Program-made: the position numbers and the translations under genes | Shown: positions 17,484-27,308 of the stretch, piece by piece | Numbering within the stretch: position 1 is the stretch's first letter | Layout: the number at the start of each line of letters is the position of its first letter | The notes under the pieces: model-generated | The model's database searches: none | What the model was told of the DNA's origin: nothing | Seen by the model: the letters and a program-made list of their open reading frames with translations, nothing else | NCBI RefSeq assembly: GCF_018688375.1 | Contig: NZ_CP061318.1 | Location: forward strand, 1,674,001-1,738,000 | Reading direction: 5' to 3' | DNA length: 64,000 nt | Source of the DNA: Polynucleobacter sp. AP-Ainpum-60-G11 | GTDB taxonomy: Bacteria > Pseudomonadota > Gammaproteobacteria > Burkholderiales > Burkholderiaceae

Positions 17484-17846
17484 ATGAAAAAAGTTTTAGT
17501 TCTGTTAGCTGCTTTAGGCGCATTTTCTGGCCTGGCTCAAGCCCAAGAAAAAGTTCAGGTACTGAGCACTCAAGAGCTAGTGAACGTTTGCAAATTACCA
17601 GCAAGCCCAGAATCTCGTAGCTTTTGCGTAGGCTACACAACAGCTATTTACGACACTTATTTAGCTACACGTCATCCAAAGCACGCTAAGCCTTACATTT
17701 GCGTTAAGCAACCAGCGCCGTCACGCGATGAAGTTATTGGTGAATTTGTAAAATTTGGCCAAACCAATCAACAGACTGCTGATAAACCAGCCTCCGGTGT
17801 TTTCTTGGGCTTCTTGGCATCACGCTTTCCTTGCGCCAAAAAATAA
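17484..17846 (+). CDS. Rap1a/Tai immunity-protein-like secreted protein
   Basis: 120 residues with a Sec signal (cleavage after AQA, residue 20). The mature part has four cysteines in the family arrangement (LVNVCKL, SFCVGY, PYICVKQ, RFPCAKK), expected to form two disulfides, and the GYTTAIYD helix. Rap1a/Tai proteins neutralise type VI peptidoglycan amidases in enterobacteria, but the domain is widespread in bacteria without such effectors; none is encoded here. A GGGAG site precedes the ATG. Confidence 0.75.
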   Translation: MKKVLVLLAALGAFSGLAQAQEKVQVLSTQELVNVCKLPASPESRSFCVGYTTAIYDTYLATRHPKHAKPYICVKQPAPSRDEVIGEFVKFGQTNQQTADKPASGVFLGFLASRFPCAKK

Positions 17847-17896
17847 TTCAAGACGCTTAGCCAATTCAATACTTAAAGACATAAGGAACAGTTGAT

Positions 17897-18184
17897 ATGA
17901 AAAAAATTATCGCTATTACTGCTGCAACCCTAGCAATCGCAGGTTGCTCTAACATGAGCAACACAGAGCAACGCACATTATCTGGTGCCGGCATCGGTGC
18001 AGCTGCTGGTGCAGTTGGCACAGCTATTTTCCACGGCAATCCAATCTGGGGTGCAGTTGGTGGTGCAGCAGTTGGTGCAGCATCTGGTTATGTATACGAT
18101 GCCTACAAAAAAGAGCAGGCTTCTGAATACAACTCTGGTTACAACGCTGGAAAAAATAATCAGCCAGCTAAAGCTCCTCAGTAA
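17897..18184 (+). CDS. Glycine-zipper lipoprotein
   Basis: 95 residues with a lipobox LAIAGC (Cys17), so an outer- or inner-membrane lipoprotein. The middle is a glycine zipper: GAGIGAAAGAVG and GAVGGAAVGAASG, two amphipathic membrane-inserting segments, followed by a charged tail. Such proteins (YMGG-like, SlyB/OsmB-type) are envelope stress or integrity factors. It lies 50 bases after the Rap1a-like gene and ends before a terminator, so the two small envelope genes may be one transcript. Confidence 0.8.
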   Translation: MKKIIAITAATLAIAGCSNMSNTEQRTLSGAGIGAAAGAVGTAIFHGNPIWGAVGGAAVGAASGYVYDAYKKEQASEYNSGYNAGKNNQPAKAPQ

Positions 18185-18232
18185 TACCTAGGTGGCTTTA
18201 TACGCTAGATTAAGTTCTGGCTGAAGTAAAAC

Positions 18233-18268
18233 AAAAAACCCGACCTGCGAAATGCAAGTCGGGTTTTT
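18233..18268. terminator. Bidirectional terminator between the lipoprotein gene and htpG
   Basis: A6 then CCCGACCTGC, a short GAAAT loop, and GCAAGTCGGG then T5. The stem has one internal mismatch. Both convergent genes end within about 50 bases. The core AACCCGAC recurs in the terminator at 6531. Confidence 0.85.
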
Positions 18269-18286
18269 CTTTAGGGCTTTGGCAGC

Positions 18287-20188
18287 TTAAGAAAGCAACA
18301 GCTGATTAATGCGCTTCACATAAGCAGCGGGATCATTTAACTGACCGCCCTCAGCCAATAGAGCTTGATCAAACAAGACTTGCGTCCACTCATCAAAATG
18401 CTGGTCATCTGACTTCAACTTGAGGAGCAAGGGATGCTCAGGATTAATTTCCAAAATGGGTTTGGTATCAGGCGCTTGCTGGCCCGCAGCTTTGAGCATG
18501 CGTAATAGATTTCCAGAGAGCTCATTCTCATCAGAAACTAAACATGCTGGAGAGTCTGTCAAGCGGAAGGTCACGCGTACATCCTTGACCTTATCCTCTA
18601 ATGCTGTTTTCATGCGATCGAGCAAGTCTTTGAAATTCTTCTCAGTTTCTTCGTGCTCTTTCTTTTCCTTCTCATCGCTGAGGTTGCCCAGATCAAGTCC
18701 ACCTTTTGCCACCGAGGTCATGTGCTTGCTATCAAACTCAGTAAAGAAAGATAGCATCCACTCATCCACTCGATCAGAGAGCAATAAAACCTCAACCCCC
18801 TTCTTGCGGAAAATTTCCAAGTGCGGACTGTTTTTAGCGGCATTAAAAGTGTCGCCAGTAACGTAATAAATCTTGTCTTGACCATCTTTCATGCGCGAGA
18901 CATATTCAGCCAAGGAAGTAGTTTGATCCGAAGAATCAGTATGCGTACTGGCAAAACGTAATAGCTTGAGAATTCGCTCTTGATTTGACTGATCTTCGCC
19001 TATCCCCTCCTTCAGAACTTGCCCAAACTGAGTCCAGAAGGTGCGGTACTTTTCTTTCTTGGCTTCGTCATCACTATTGGCCAACTCTTCCAACATACTG
19101 AGTACGCGCTTAGTAGAGCTTTCACGGATGATTTTGACATCGCGCGATTCCTGCAGAATTTCACGGGAGACATTTAAAGGCAGGTCTGTTGAATCAATCA
19201 CGCCCGTAACAAAACGCAGATACATTGGCATTAATTGCTCGGCATCATCCATGATGAACACCCGCTTCACATACAACTTAATACCACCCCGTTTATTGCG
19301 GTCCCATAAATCAAATGGTGCACGCGCGGGCACATATAACAGTTGCGTAAATTCACTGCGCCCTTCAACCCTGTTTAGGGAGTAGCACAAGGGGTTTTCG
19401 TAGTCATGTGATAAGTGTTTATAAAACTCGTCGTACTGCTCTTCAGTGATTTCAGACTTTGAGCGCGCCCATAAAGCACTAGACTGATTAATACTCTCGA
19501 GCTCGTCCTTGATCACTTGCTCTTTTTTATCCGCGTCCCACTCTTCTTTATTCATCTGAATAGGTAAAGAGATGTGATCGGAATATTTACGAATAATTGA
19601 CTTGAGCTTATGAGTCGAAAGAAAATCGTCCTCACCTTCGCGAAGATGCATCGTGATTGATGTTCCGCGTTGTGGGCGATCAATACTCTCCACTGTAAAT
19701 TCGCCTGAGCCATCAGATTCCCAGCGAACACCATCAGTTGCCGGCAGGCCCGCTCTTCGAGTCTCGACAGTAATGCGGTCGGCCACAATAAAGGCCGAAT
19801 AGAAGCCCACGCCAAACTGACCAATTAAAGCGGCATCTTTTTGCTGATCACCAGAGAGCTTAGAGAAAAATTCTTTTGTACCAGAGCGAGCAATAGTTCC
19901 TAAATTGGAAATCACTTCATCGCGACTCATACCAATACCGTTATCCGAAATCGTGACGGTTCTGGCGGTTTTATCAAAACTAACCTTAATCTTAAGGTCA
20001 GGGTCATCGCCATACCAATCGGGATGCTCGATCCCCTCAAAGCGGAGCTTGTCTGAAGCATCAGATGCATTTGAGATTAACTCACGAAGAAAGATTTCCT
20101 TGTTGGAATACAAGGAATGAATCATTAGTTGTAAAAGTTGCTTTACCTCGGCTTGAAAGCCTAAAGTTTCTTTACTGGCTACAGTCAT
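18287..20188 (-). CDS. htpG: Chaperone HtpG (Hsp90)
   Basis: Cytoplasmic ATP-dependent chaperone. The 633 residues show the GHKL ATPase motifs: [30 protein letters not shown] and [15 protein letters not shown], then middle and C-terminal dimerisation domains. Length is normal. It is preceded by a sequence fitting a sigma-32 heat-shock promoter, so it should be heat-inducible as a single gene. Nothing odd. Confidence 0.98.
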   Translation of the reverse strand: MTVASKETLGFQAEVKQLLQLMIHSLYSNKEIFLRELISNASDASDKLRFEGIEHPDWYGDDPDLKIKVSFDKTARTVTISDNGIGMSRDEVISNLGTIARSGTKEFFSKLSGDQQKDAALIGQFGVGFYSAFIVADRITVETRRAGLPATDGVRWESDGSGEFTVESIDRPQRGTSITMHLREGEDDFLSTHKLKSIIRKYSDHISLPIQMNKEEWDADKKEQVIKDELESINQSSALWARSKSEITEEQYDEFYKHLSHDYENPLCYSLNRVEGRSEFTQLLYVPARAPFDLWDRNKRGGIKLYVKRVFIMDDAEQLMPMYLRFVTGVIDSTDLPLNVSREILQESRDVKIIRESSTKRVLSMLEELANSDDEAKKEKYRTFWTQFGQVLKEGIGEDQSNQERILKLLRFASTHTDSSDQTTSLAEYVSRMKDGQDKIYYVTGDTFNAAKNSPHLEIFRKKGVEVLLLSDRVDEWMLSFFTEFDSKHMTSVAKGGLDLGNLSDEKEKKEHEETEKNFKDLLDRMKTALEDKVKDVRVTFRLTDSPACLVSDENELSGNLLRMLKAAGQQAPDTKPILEINPEHPLLLKLKSDDQHFDEWTQVLFDQALLAEGGQLNDPAAYVKRINQLLLS

Positions 20189-20224
20189 GCGTATTCCCTC
20201 TTAATCAATGAACATAACCCCCAG

Positions 20225-20253
20225 TAAATGGGGGCTATTTAATGCATTTCAAG
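20225..20253 (-). promoter_or_regulatory. Sigma-32 (RpoH) heat-shock promoter of htpG
   Basis: On the minus strand CTTGAAA (20247-20253) is followed after 13 bases by CCCCATTT (20226-20233), a near-perfect match to CTTGAAA-N(11-16)-CCCCATNT. The -10 also forms one arm of a dyad CCCCCA-GTAAA-TGGGGG (20218-20234). The promoter overlaps almost to the end of the rhodanese gene (stop at 20271). Confidence 0.8.
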
Positions 20254-20270
20254 GTCTATCTCAGCAGAAT

Positions 20271-20693
20271 TTATCCCGAGTGCGGCTTTGTATGCTTCTC
20301 TGTCACGGGCAATTCCGCTTTTTTCCAGGCGCTAAACCCGCCCTCTAGATGACAAACCCCGGGAACACCCATTTTTTGAAGGGTTTCTGTTGCTAGGGCA
20401 GAACGCCACGCGGATGCGCAATAGAGCACCAGGCGCTTACCCTCTCCAAAAACCGACTTGTAATAAGGGCTGTCTGGATCAACCCAAAATTCCAACATGC
20501 CTCGGGGCGCATGAATTGCACCGGGAATCATGCCATCTCTCTCCAGCTCCCTCACATCCCGAATATCTACAAAAACTGTGTTTTCATCATTCAGGAGTTT
20601 CTGGGCTTGCTCCAATGGCACAGTCACAATGTGAGCCATCGCATTTGCAATTAATTCTTGATAGCCTAATTTCAATTTCATCAAAATCTCCAA
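20271..20693 (-). CDS. Rhodanese-like sulfurtransferase, single domain
   Basis: 140 residues with one rhodanese fold. The active-site loop is CASAWR (92-97) with catalytic Cys92; FVDIRDVREL and GMIPGAIHAPRG are typical entrances to the fold. Single-domain rhodaneses move sulfane sulfur to various acceptors; the partner is unknown. It lies upstream of htpG on the same strand but htpG has its own heat-shock promoter. The first ~18 residues (MEILMKLKLGYQELIANA) may be an extension; the alternative start is Met19. Confidence 0.88.
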   Translation of the reverse strand: MEILMKLKLGYQELIANAMAHIVTVPLEQAQKLLNDENTVFVDIRDVRELERDGMIPGAIHAPRGMLEFWVDPDSPYYKSVFGEGKRLVLYCASAWRSALATETLQKMGVPGVCHLEGGFSAWKKAELPVTEKHTKPHSG

Positions 20694-20762
20694 AATTGCC
20701 AGTACTTTTATTTACTTAATTTTAAGAAAAGTTCCTGGACGCTGTCCTGATAACATGTACCC

Positions 20763-22025
20763 ATGAACTTTACCCCTACAGAGCTTGGTGCAAGCATTAT
20801 TTTTGCTATTGCAGTGCTGCATACTTTTTGCACCTCGTATTTTGAAGCGCTCGCTAAAAAATCCCCGAGGCATGCCGGCCTATGGCACCTGCTTGGCGAA
20901 GTAGAAATCGTCTTTGGATTTTGGGCAGCCATACTCATTATTTTTATGTGGCTTGCAAATGATTTAGCCGCAGCAAAAGAGTACGCCAATCAACGGAACT
21001 TCACGGAGCCCCTGTTTGTTTTTGCCATCATGGTGGTAGCGGGTAGTAAACCCATTCTGCATTTTGCTACTCAACTTCTATACAAGCTCGGCCATGTAAT
21101 GCAATTGATCTTGCGTACTAAGCAAGCCCCAACTCTGTATTTCTTAACTCTCAGCATTACTCCTTTGCTAGGCTCGCTTATCACCGAGCCAGCAGCAATG
21201 ACACTAGCAGCATTCTTATTGCGAGATCTAGTCTATCGCCACAAATGCTCTACCCCTCTTTTATTTGGCACTCTAGGTGTGCTGTTCGTCAACATCTCCA
21301 TTGGCGGCACGCTCACCAATTTTGCGGCACCACCCGTCCTCATGGTCGCCTCCACTTGGGACTGGAGCACCGCCTTCATGTTTACCAACTTTGGTCTTGA
21401 AGCGACGATTGCGATTTTTATCAACGCAACAATTGCAACATTAATCTTTCACAAGCAACTGATTGAGCCCACCAGCAAATCTGATCACACCCGTATTCCA
21501 CTCACCATCACTGCAATCCACCTACTCTTCTTACTGGGTATTGTCAGTTTTGCACATGATCCAGTGATTTTTATGTGGTTGCTACTCTTTTTCATTGGCT
21601 ACACCACTGCCTACCCAAAACATCAAAGTCCACTCATCTTGCGGGAAGCTTTGCTAGTGGGCTTCTTCTTGGCTGGACTGGTAGTGTTAGGTGGCCTGCA
21701 AGGTTGGTGGCTACAACCCATTCTGGAAACCATGAGTCCCACCGCAGTGTTCTATGGCAGCCTAGCATTAACTGCGATTACTGATAATGCGGCACTCACC
21801 TATTTAGGCTCATTGGTGCAAGGTACTTCACCAGAATTCAAGTTGGCTTTAGTTGGTGGTGCAGTTGCTGGTGGTGGCTTGACCGTCATTGCCAATGCCC
21901 CCAACCCCGCAGGACTAGCCATTTTGCGCAGTTACTTCCCAAATGCATCAGTTTCCGCGGGACTGCTGTTTGTAGCTGCCATTCCACCAACTATTGTTGC
22001 GATTCTGGCCCTAAGACTGCTCTAA
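20763..22025 (+). CDS. Putative Na+/H+ antiporter (Na_H_antiport_2-type membrane protein)
   Basis: 420 residues with about ten to eleven membrane segments. Seen: NISIGGTLTNFAAPPVLMVA and ALTAITDNAALTYLGSLVQG, duplicated-fold elements resembling ion-transporter superfamily proteins, and TPLLGSLITEPAAMTLAAFLLRD. I recall this as an annotated putative Na+/H+ antiporter family; transport has to be taken as inferred. It is divergent from the rhodanese gene and 57 bases before miaB. Confidence 0.75.
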   Translation: MNFTPTELGASIIFAIAVLHTFCTSYFEALAKKSPRHAGLWHLLGEVEIVFGFWAAILIIFMWLANDLAAAKEYANQRNFTEPLFVFAIMVVAGSKPILHFATQLLYKLGHVMQLILRTKQAPTLYFLTLSITPLLGSLITEPAAMTLAAFLLRDLVYRHKCSTPLLFGTLGVLFVNISIGGTLTNFAAPPVLMVASTWDWSTAFMFTNFGLEATIAIFINATIATLIFHKQLIEPTSKSDHTRIPLTITAIHLLFLLGIVSFAHDPVIFMWLLLFFIGYTTAYPKHQSPLILREALLVGFFLAGLVVLGGLQGWWLQPILETMSPTAVFYGSLALTAITDNAALTYLGSLVQGTSPEFKLALVGGAVAGGGLTVIANAPNPAGLAILRSYFPNASVSAGLLFVAAIPPTIVAILALRLL

Positions 22026-22082
22026 ACGTCTTATCCCGTAAAATCTGAGCTTCGCCCCCAGTTATAAATCTGAGAACGGCAT

Positions 22083-23441
22083 ATGAAAAAGCTCTATATC
22101 AAAACCTTTGGCTGTCAAATGAACGAGTACGACTCGGGCAAGATGGCCGACCTCTTACATGCCGATGAAGGCATGGTCATGACCGACACACCAGAGGATG
22201 CGGATGTTGTTCTACTAAACACCTGCTCGATTCGCGAAAAAGCAGAGGACAAAGTATTTTCTGATTTAGGGCGCCTGCGTGAGCTCAAGAAAACTAAACC
22301 GAATTTATTGATTGGTGTGGGCGGTTGCGTTGCCAGTCAAGAAGGTCAACAAATTATTAGTAGGGCGCCATATGTCGATGTAGTCTTTGGCCCGCAAACA
22401 CTGCACCGCTTATCTGACCTGATTACACAACGTCGCGAGACCGGTAGACCTCAGGTAGATATTTCTTTCCCAGAAATAGAAAAGTTTGATCACTTACCTG
22501 CTTCTCGTCAAACTCGTGGCTCAGCGTATGTTTCTATTATGGAAGGCTGCTCAAAATATTGTAGCTACTGCGTGGTTCCTTACACTCGCGGCGAAGAAGT
22601 ATCACGCCCCTTTGACGATGTATTAACTGAGGTGGCTGGTCTTGCAGCTCAAGGCGTGAAAGAGATTGTTTTGCTTGGCCAAAATGTGAATGCCTACCTT
22701 GGCAAGATGGGTGGCAGTGAAGAGATTGCAGACTTTGCATTACTAATTGAATACATCGCGGAAATTCCGGGCGTTGAAAGAATTCGCTTTACAACCAGCC
22801 ACCCGAAAGAATTTACACAGCGCTTAATTGATGTCTATGCAAAAGTTCCTAAGTTAGTAAGTCACTTGCACTTACCGGTGCAGCACGCATCCGACTCCGT
22901 TTTGTCTGCGATGAAGCGCGGCTATACAGCATTGGAATACAAGAGCATTATTCGCAAGATGCGCGCTGTAAGGCCCGACCTAACGCTCTCCAGCGACTTT
23001 ATTGTGGGCTTTCCTGGTGAGACTGATGAGGACTTTGCAAAACTACTCAAGATGGTTGAAGTGCTCAATTTTGATAATAGCTTTTGCTTTATCTTTAGTG
23101 CGCGTCCCGGCACCCCCGCAGCCAATCTGATCGATGACACTCCTTATGAGATCAAACTCAAGCGACTACAAACATTACTTGCACTAGTTGAGTCACAAGC
23201 AAATCAAATAAGCAAAAATATGTTGGGCAATATTGAGCGAGTGCTTGTTGAAGGGCTTGCAAAAGATGGCGTGAACTTACAAGGTCGCGCCGCCAACAAT
23301 CGCGTGATTCACTTTACTGCGCCTGCTGAAGATATTGAGACCCTCATCGGCCAAATAGTAGACATCCGTATTACCGAGGTGCTCAACTACACACTCCGGG
23401 GTGATCTCATTAGTGAATCCACCCTCACTCATGCTCATTAA
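22083..23441 (+). CDS. miaB: tRNA-2-methylthio-N6-dimethylallyladenosine synthase MiaB
   Basis: Radical-SAM methylthiotransferase modifying A37 of tRNAs that read U-starting codons. The 452 residues hold both clusters: auxiliary Cys11, Cys48 and Cys82, and radical-SAM Cys156, Cys160 and Cys163 in [15 protein letters not shown] domain forms the C-terminus. It heads the run miaB-ybeY-corC-lnt, a common arrangement (there often with phoH, missing here). Confidence 0.98.
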   Translation: MKKLYIKTFGCQMNEYDSGKMADLLHADEGMVMTDTPEDADVVLLNTCSIREKAEDKVFSDLGRLRELKKTKPNLLIGVGGCVASQEGQQIISRAPYVDVVFGPQTLHRLSDLITQRRETGRPQVDISFPEIEKFDHLPASRQTRGSAYVSIMEGCSKYCSYCVVPYTRGEEVSRPFDDVLTEVAGLAAQGVKEIVLLGQNVNAYLGKMGGSEEIADFALLIEYIAEIPGVERIRFTTSHPKEFTQRLIDVYAKVPKLVSHLHLPVQHASDSVLSAMKRGYTALEYKSIIRKMRAVRPDLTLSSDFIVGFPGETDEDFAKLLKMVEVLNFDNSFCFIFSARPGTPAANLIDDTPYEIKLKRLQTLLALVESQANQISKNMLGNIERVLVEGLAKDGVNLQGRAANNRVIHFTAPAEDIETLIGQIVDIRITEVLNYTLRGDLISESTLTHAH

Positions 23442-23442
23442 G

Positions 23443-23919
23443 ATGGCAAGCAAACAAGCATCCCCCTCTAAATTAGAGATCGATATTCAATTTGCTAGCC
23501 TCGCTATTGAAGATAAAGTACTTTCGATTGCTTCTGTGGCAATCATTAAAAAATGGGTAAAAGCAGCGGTCCAATTAAACGGTCTCATCACCTTGCGCTT
23601 TGTGAATGCGGCTGAAGGTAAAAAACTAAACTTTGCTTTTCGCAATAAAGACTATGCAACCAATGTCCTCACCTTCCCATATGAGCTTACTAAAAAGACT
23701 TTGCTTGCCGATATTATTTTTTGCCTTCCGGTAATTCAAAAAGAAGCATCTGAGCAAAGTAAATCGGCGAAGGCGCATTTGGCCCACCTCATTATTCATG
23801 GCTGTTTGCACGCTCAGGGCCTTGACCATGAGAACGATGCAGAAGCAAAGAAAATGGAAAGCAAGGAAATCATCTTGCTGAAATCCCTGGGATTTACCAA
23901 TCCCTACGCACCCATTTAA
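23443..23919 (+). CDS. ybeY: Endoribonuclease YbeY
   Basis: Zinc-dependent RNase acting in 16S rRNA 3'-end maturation and ribosome quality control. The metal motif HGCLHAQGLDH is intact near the C-terminus. I chose the ATG at 23443, one base after the miaB stop, giving 158 residues. Upstream in-frame starts (GTG 23401, ATG 23431) would overlap miaB and add residues not expected for the family; ATG 23431 remains possible. Confidence 0.92.
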   Translation: MASKQASPSKLEIDIQFASLAIEDKVLSIASVAIIKKWVKAAVQLNGLITLRFVNAAEGKKLNFAFRNKDYATNVLTFPYELTKKTLLADIIFCLPVIQKEASEQSKSAKAHLAHLIIHGCLHAQGLDHENDAEAKKMESKEIILLKSLGFTNPYAPI

Positions 23920-23975
23920 GGCATCTTTGGTGCCTTCTTCATCGAATTTACATATTTCTACGATATTCTTACTAC

Positions 23976-24815
23976 ATGCCTGACCCCAACAAATCCCTTT
24001 TAGAGCGCTTGGCCGATTTTTTGACGCCACAGCCCACCAGCCCAGCAGAACGCCGTCAAGAACTGATTGATACCCTCAGAGAGGCCCAGACCGAGGGCCT
24101 GATTGATGCGGATGCCCTCTCGATGATCGAAGGCGTATTCCAGGTGGGTCAATTATGTGCTCGCGATATTTTGATTCCTAGGGCTCAGATTGACTGGATT
24201 GATATCAGTCAACCTTTGTCTGAAATTATTAAAAGTGTAATTACTGCAGCCCACTCTCGATTCCCTGTATTTGAAGGCAGCCGTGACAATGTCATTGGCA
24301 CCTTGTTAGCAAAAGATTTGCTGCGTCACTCTAGTGAAAAAGATTTTCAAGTGCGTGATTGGCTCCGCCCTGCGGTCTTTATTCCAGAATCCAAGCGTTT
24401 AAGTGTTTTGCTGCGTGACTTTAAAGACAACCGCAATCACTTGGCTATTGTTGTAGATGAATACAGCGGTGTTGCTGGCCTTATTACGATTGAAGACGTA
24501 CTGGAACAAATTGTTGGCGACATTGAAGATGAGCATGATATTGATGAAGAGGCAGATAACCTAATCTCTTTAGATAATGGTGATATTCGAGTTAAGGGCA
24601 TTACCGAGCTCGAGCAATTCAATGAGGCGCTTGGCACCCAATTTCATGATGATGATATTGAGACGGTTGCCGGCTTAGTCATTCAACATTTAGGGCGTGT
24701 ACCGAAAATGGGTGAGCTAATTGAAATCGATGGAATTGAATTTGAGGTGCAACGTGCCGACCCAAGACAGATTCATATTCTGCTTGCAAGACAACTCCCG
24801 AAAAAATCTGCCTGA
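23976..24815 (+). CDS. corC: CorC/HlyC family CBS-domain protein
   Basis: 279 residues: a short N-terminal helix, two CBS domains (start about VRARDILIPRAQIDW-like at 63 and PAVFIPESKRLSVLLRDF at 130) and the C-terminal CorC_HlyC domain (ETVAGLVIQHLGRVPKMGE). Proteins of this type act in magnesium/cobalt efflux or membrane integrity. Its place between ybeY and lnt is conserved in proteobacteria. No membrane segment, so it is a cytosolic regulator form. Confidence 0.92.
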   Translation: MPDPNKSLLERLADFLTPQPTSPAERRQELIDTLREAQTEGLIDADALSMIEGVFQVGQLCARDILIPRAQIDWIDISQPLSEIIKSVITAAHSRFPVFEGSRDNVIGTLLAKDLLRHSSEKDFQVRDWLRPAVFIPESKRLSVLLRDFKDNRNHLAIVVDEYSGVAGLITIEDVLEQIVGDIEDEHDIDEEADNLISLDNGDIRVKGITELEQFNEALGTQFHDDDIETVAGLVIQHLGRVPKMGELIEIDGIEFEVQRADPRQIHILLARQLPKKSA

Positions 24816-24823
24816 GAATTACC

Positions 24824-26347
24824 TTGATTGATCAGCAATCAACCAGACTGAGCAATAGCGTCAATTTATTGGCGCTTTTTTTTCTGGGGGCCTTACTGGC
24901 TGCAGCAGCAGAGCTTCCATATGGTGGCTGGATACAAATTCCTGTCTTGAGTTTGATTTGGTGGCGCATGCGTCAACAATCAATTCACTCCATTAAAAAT
25001 CAATTTATTTCTGGCATGTCCTTTGGTCTAGGCTACTTTGTTCTAGGCTTGTGGTGGATCTACATCAGCCTGCATGACGTTGGGGGTATGCATAGTGCAG
25101 TTTCTTGCTTAGCCGTATTTTTACTGGCTGCAGGTATGGCTTTATTTTTTTCCAGTGCCGCTCTCTGCCTTTCTCTGCTAAGACGTAAATATTTAACAGG
25201 TCTGATGCTGGCAGCCTCTTGGGTGCTCGTTGAATACCTTCGCAGCGTAGTGTTAACTGGCTTTCCTTGGATGGGGTTTGCCGAAGCCCAATTCAATGGC
25301 CCCTTTGCGCCAGTGGCACCATTCTTCGGTGGACTAGCCTGCACGTTTTTAGTGGTGTGGATTTCTTGGGAGATCACGGAACTCAGGAAAAATGTTGTCT
25401 TTAGTTCTTCCTGCATTATTTCTGCAATTGTTCTTGCGCAACTTGCCAGCTTTTGGACTTTCACAAAACCCATTGGCGAGCCACTGAGTGTGCGTTTAAT
25501 CCAGGGTAATTTTGAGCAAAGCCTGAAGTTCAACCCCAAGGCCATTGAAGAGCAACTTAGCTTTTACACCAACGCCATCGAGAGTCAATCAGCCGATCTC
25601 ATCATTACTCCAGAGACTGCTTTTCCTTGGCCCCAAAGCAATCTTCCTACGGGCTTACTTGGATCACTTCAACAGTTTTCTAACAAAACCTCCAGCAACG
25701 TCTTGCTTGGAGTAATTGGGGAAACAAGCGGATCTACCGAAGTGAAATACACCAACCGTGCGCTGGGACTTTCTCCTGATGCGCCGAGCTATCAATATGA
25801 CAAATCTCACTTAGTGCCTTTCGGAGAATTTATTCCACCCGGTTTTCATTGGTTTGTAAATGCCTTCCGAGTGCCTATGAGTGACTTCGCACGCGGCACA
25901 TTCGAGCAAGCCCCTTTCAGTGTTATTCGCTCAGGCAAGGATACGATTCATGCAGCCATCACGATTTGCTATGAAGACGTCTTTGGCGGGGAATTAGCCT
26001 CCCGTATTCATTACAGCAGCAAGCCCGTCAATCTCTTGATCAATATGACTAATCTGGCCTGGTTTGGGGATTCTCAAGCACCAGCACAGCAATTGCGTCT
26101 ATCTCAGCTACGCTCCTTAGAGACTGGTCTCCCAGCGCTGCGAGCCACCAATACCGGAATAACGGCAGCCCTTGGTCCGGATGGCAAAGTGCTGTCGCAA
26201 CTAGGTGAATTTACTCAGGGCGTACTCAACTTAAAGATTCAAGCCTACTCAGGCACAACCCCTTACGTCATTTGGGGAAATGCCCCTATTTTGAGCTTTT
26301 CTTGCCTATTGCTCATCTTGGGTCTGATTCGCTCAAAACGAATCTAA
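24824..26347 (+). CDS. lnt: Apolipoprotein N-acyltransferase
   Basis: Inner-membrane enzyme adding the third acyl chain to lipoproteins. About seven to eight membrane helices up to residue 210, then a periplasmic nitrilase-like domain with the catalytic triad Glu264 (TPETAFPW), Lys327 (DKSHLVPFGEF) and Cys382 (ICYEDVFGGE). The 507 residues are normal. The annotated start is a TTG at 24824, 8 bases after corC; no closer ATG exists before the first helix, so a non-ATG start is likely. Confidence 0.95.
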   Translation: MIDQQSTRLSNSVNLLALFFLGALLAAAAELPYGGWIQIPVLSLIWWRMRQQSIHSIKNQFISGMSFGLGYFVLGLWWIYISLHDVGGMHSAVSCLAVFLLAAGMALFFSSAALCLSLLRRKYLTGLMLAASWVLVEYLRSVVLTGFPWMGFAEAQFNGPFAPVAPFFGGLACTFLVVWISWEITELRKNVVFSSSCIISAIVLAQLASFWTFTKPIGEPLSVRLIQGNFEQSLKFNPKAIEEQLSFYTNAIESQSADLIITPETAFPWPQSNLPTGLLGSLQQFSNKTSSNVLLGVIGETSGSTEVKYTNRALGLSPDAPSYQYDKSHLVPFGEFIPPGFHWFVNAFRVPMSDFARGTFEQAPFSVIRSGKDTIHAAITICYEDVFGGELASRIHYSSKPVNLLINMTNLAWFGDSQAPAQQLRLSQLRSLETGLPALRATNTGITAALGPDGKVLSQLGEFTQGVLNLKIQAYSGTTPYVIWGNAPILSFSCLLLILGLIRSKRI

Positions 26348-26407
26348 TCGCGATTTCATAGTTCACTAGCTTAGCCATGTAAAATCAAAGGCTTAGCCAG
26401 GTACATC

Positions 26408-27292
26408 ATGCTTACTTTTCAGCAAATTATTCTCAAACTCCAAGATTACTGGGACCAACAAGGTTGCGCCCTATTGCAGCCTATTGACCTTGAGGTCGGT
26501 GCCGGTACATCTCACACAGCTACCTTCTTGAGGGCCATTGGTCCCGAGCCATGGAAAGCTGCTTATGTCCAACCTTCACGTCGACCAAAAGATGGTCGTT
26601 ATGGGGAAAATCCAAACCGCTTGCAGCACTACTACCAATACCAAGTTGTGCTCAAGCCTGCGCCAGAAAATATTCTTGAACTCTATCTAGGCTCACTTGC
26701 TGCTTTAGGTCTTGATCTGCAAAAGAACGATGTGCGGTTTGTTGAGGATGATTGGGAAAACCCAACCCTCGGCGCCTGGGGTCTAGGCTGGGAAGTTTGG
26801 CTGAACGGCATGGAAGTGACACAGTTCACGTATTTTCAGCAAGTTGGCGGCATTGACTGCAAACCTGTTTTGGGCGAAATCACCTACGGTATTGAGCGCT
26901 TGGCGATGTACATCCAAAATTGTTCCAACGTATATGACCTCGTTTGGGCGGATGGCATCTCTTATGGTGATGTGTACCACCAGAATGAAGTGGAGCAGTC
27001 TTGCTACAACTTTGAGCACTCCAATACCGACTTATTGTTTGCAAACTTCACCAATTACGAAAGTGAAGCCAAACGTTTGATGGAAGTACCATTAGCTTTA
27101 CCTGCCTATGAAATGGTACTCAAGGCTGGACATACTTTTAATTTACTGGATGCCCGTGGGGCCATCTCAGTGACCGAGCGTGCGGCTTATATCGGACGCA
27201 TCCGCAATCTATCTCGTGCAGTAGCGCAGGCTTACTTCGAGTCTCGTGAGAAATTAGGATTCCCGATGTGCCAACGCCAATCCAAAGCCTAA
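26408..27292 (+). CDS. glyQ: Glycyl-tRNA synthetase alpha subunit
   Basis: Catalytic subunit of the alpha2beta2 bacterial glycyl-tRNA synthetase. 294 residues with the family block [25 protein letters not shown] start, [20 protein letters not shown] and [19 protein letters not shown]. Followed 16 bases later by glyS in one operon. Confidence 0.98.
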   Translation: MLTFQQIILKLQDYWDQQGCALLQPIDLEVGAGTSHTATFLRAIGPEPWKAAYVQPSRRPKDGRYGENPNRLQHYYQYQVVLKPAPENILELYLGSLAALGLDLQKNDVRFVEDDWENPTLGAWGLGWEVWLNGMEVTQFTYFQQVGGIDCKPVLGEITYGIERLAMYIQNCSNVYDLVWADGISYGDVYHQNEVEQSCYNFEHSNTDLLFANFTNYESEAKRLMEVPLALPAYEMVLKAGHTFNLLDARGAISVTERAAYIGRIRNLSRAVAQAYFESREKLGFPMCQRQSKA

Positions 27293-27308
27293 GCAGCTCG
27301 ATCTAATT

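Noticed and set aside
20218..20234. CCCCCA/TGGGGG dyad as terminator of the rhodanese gene
   Set aside because: No T tract follows on the minus strand, and one arm is the -10 of a sigma-32 promoter, which explains it better.
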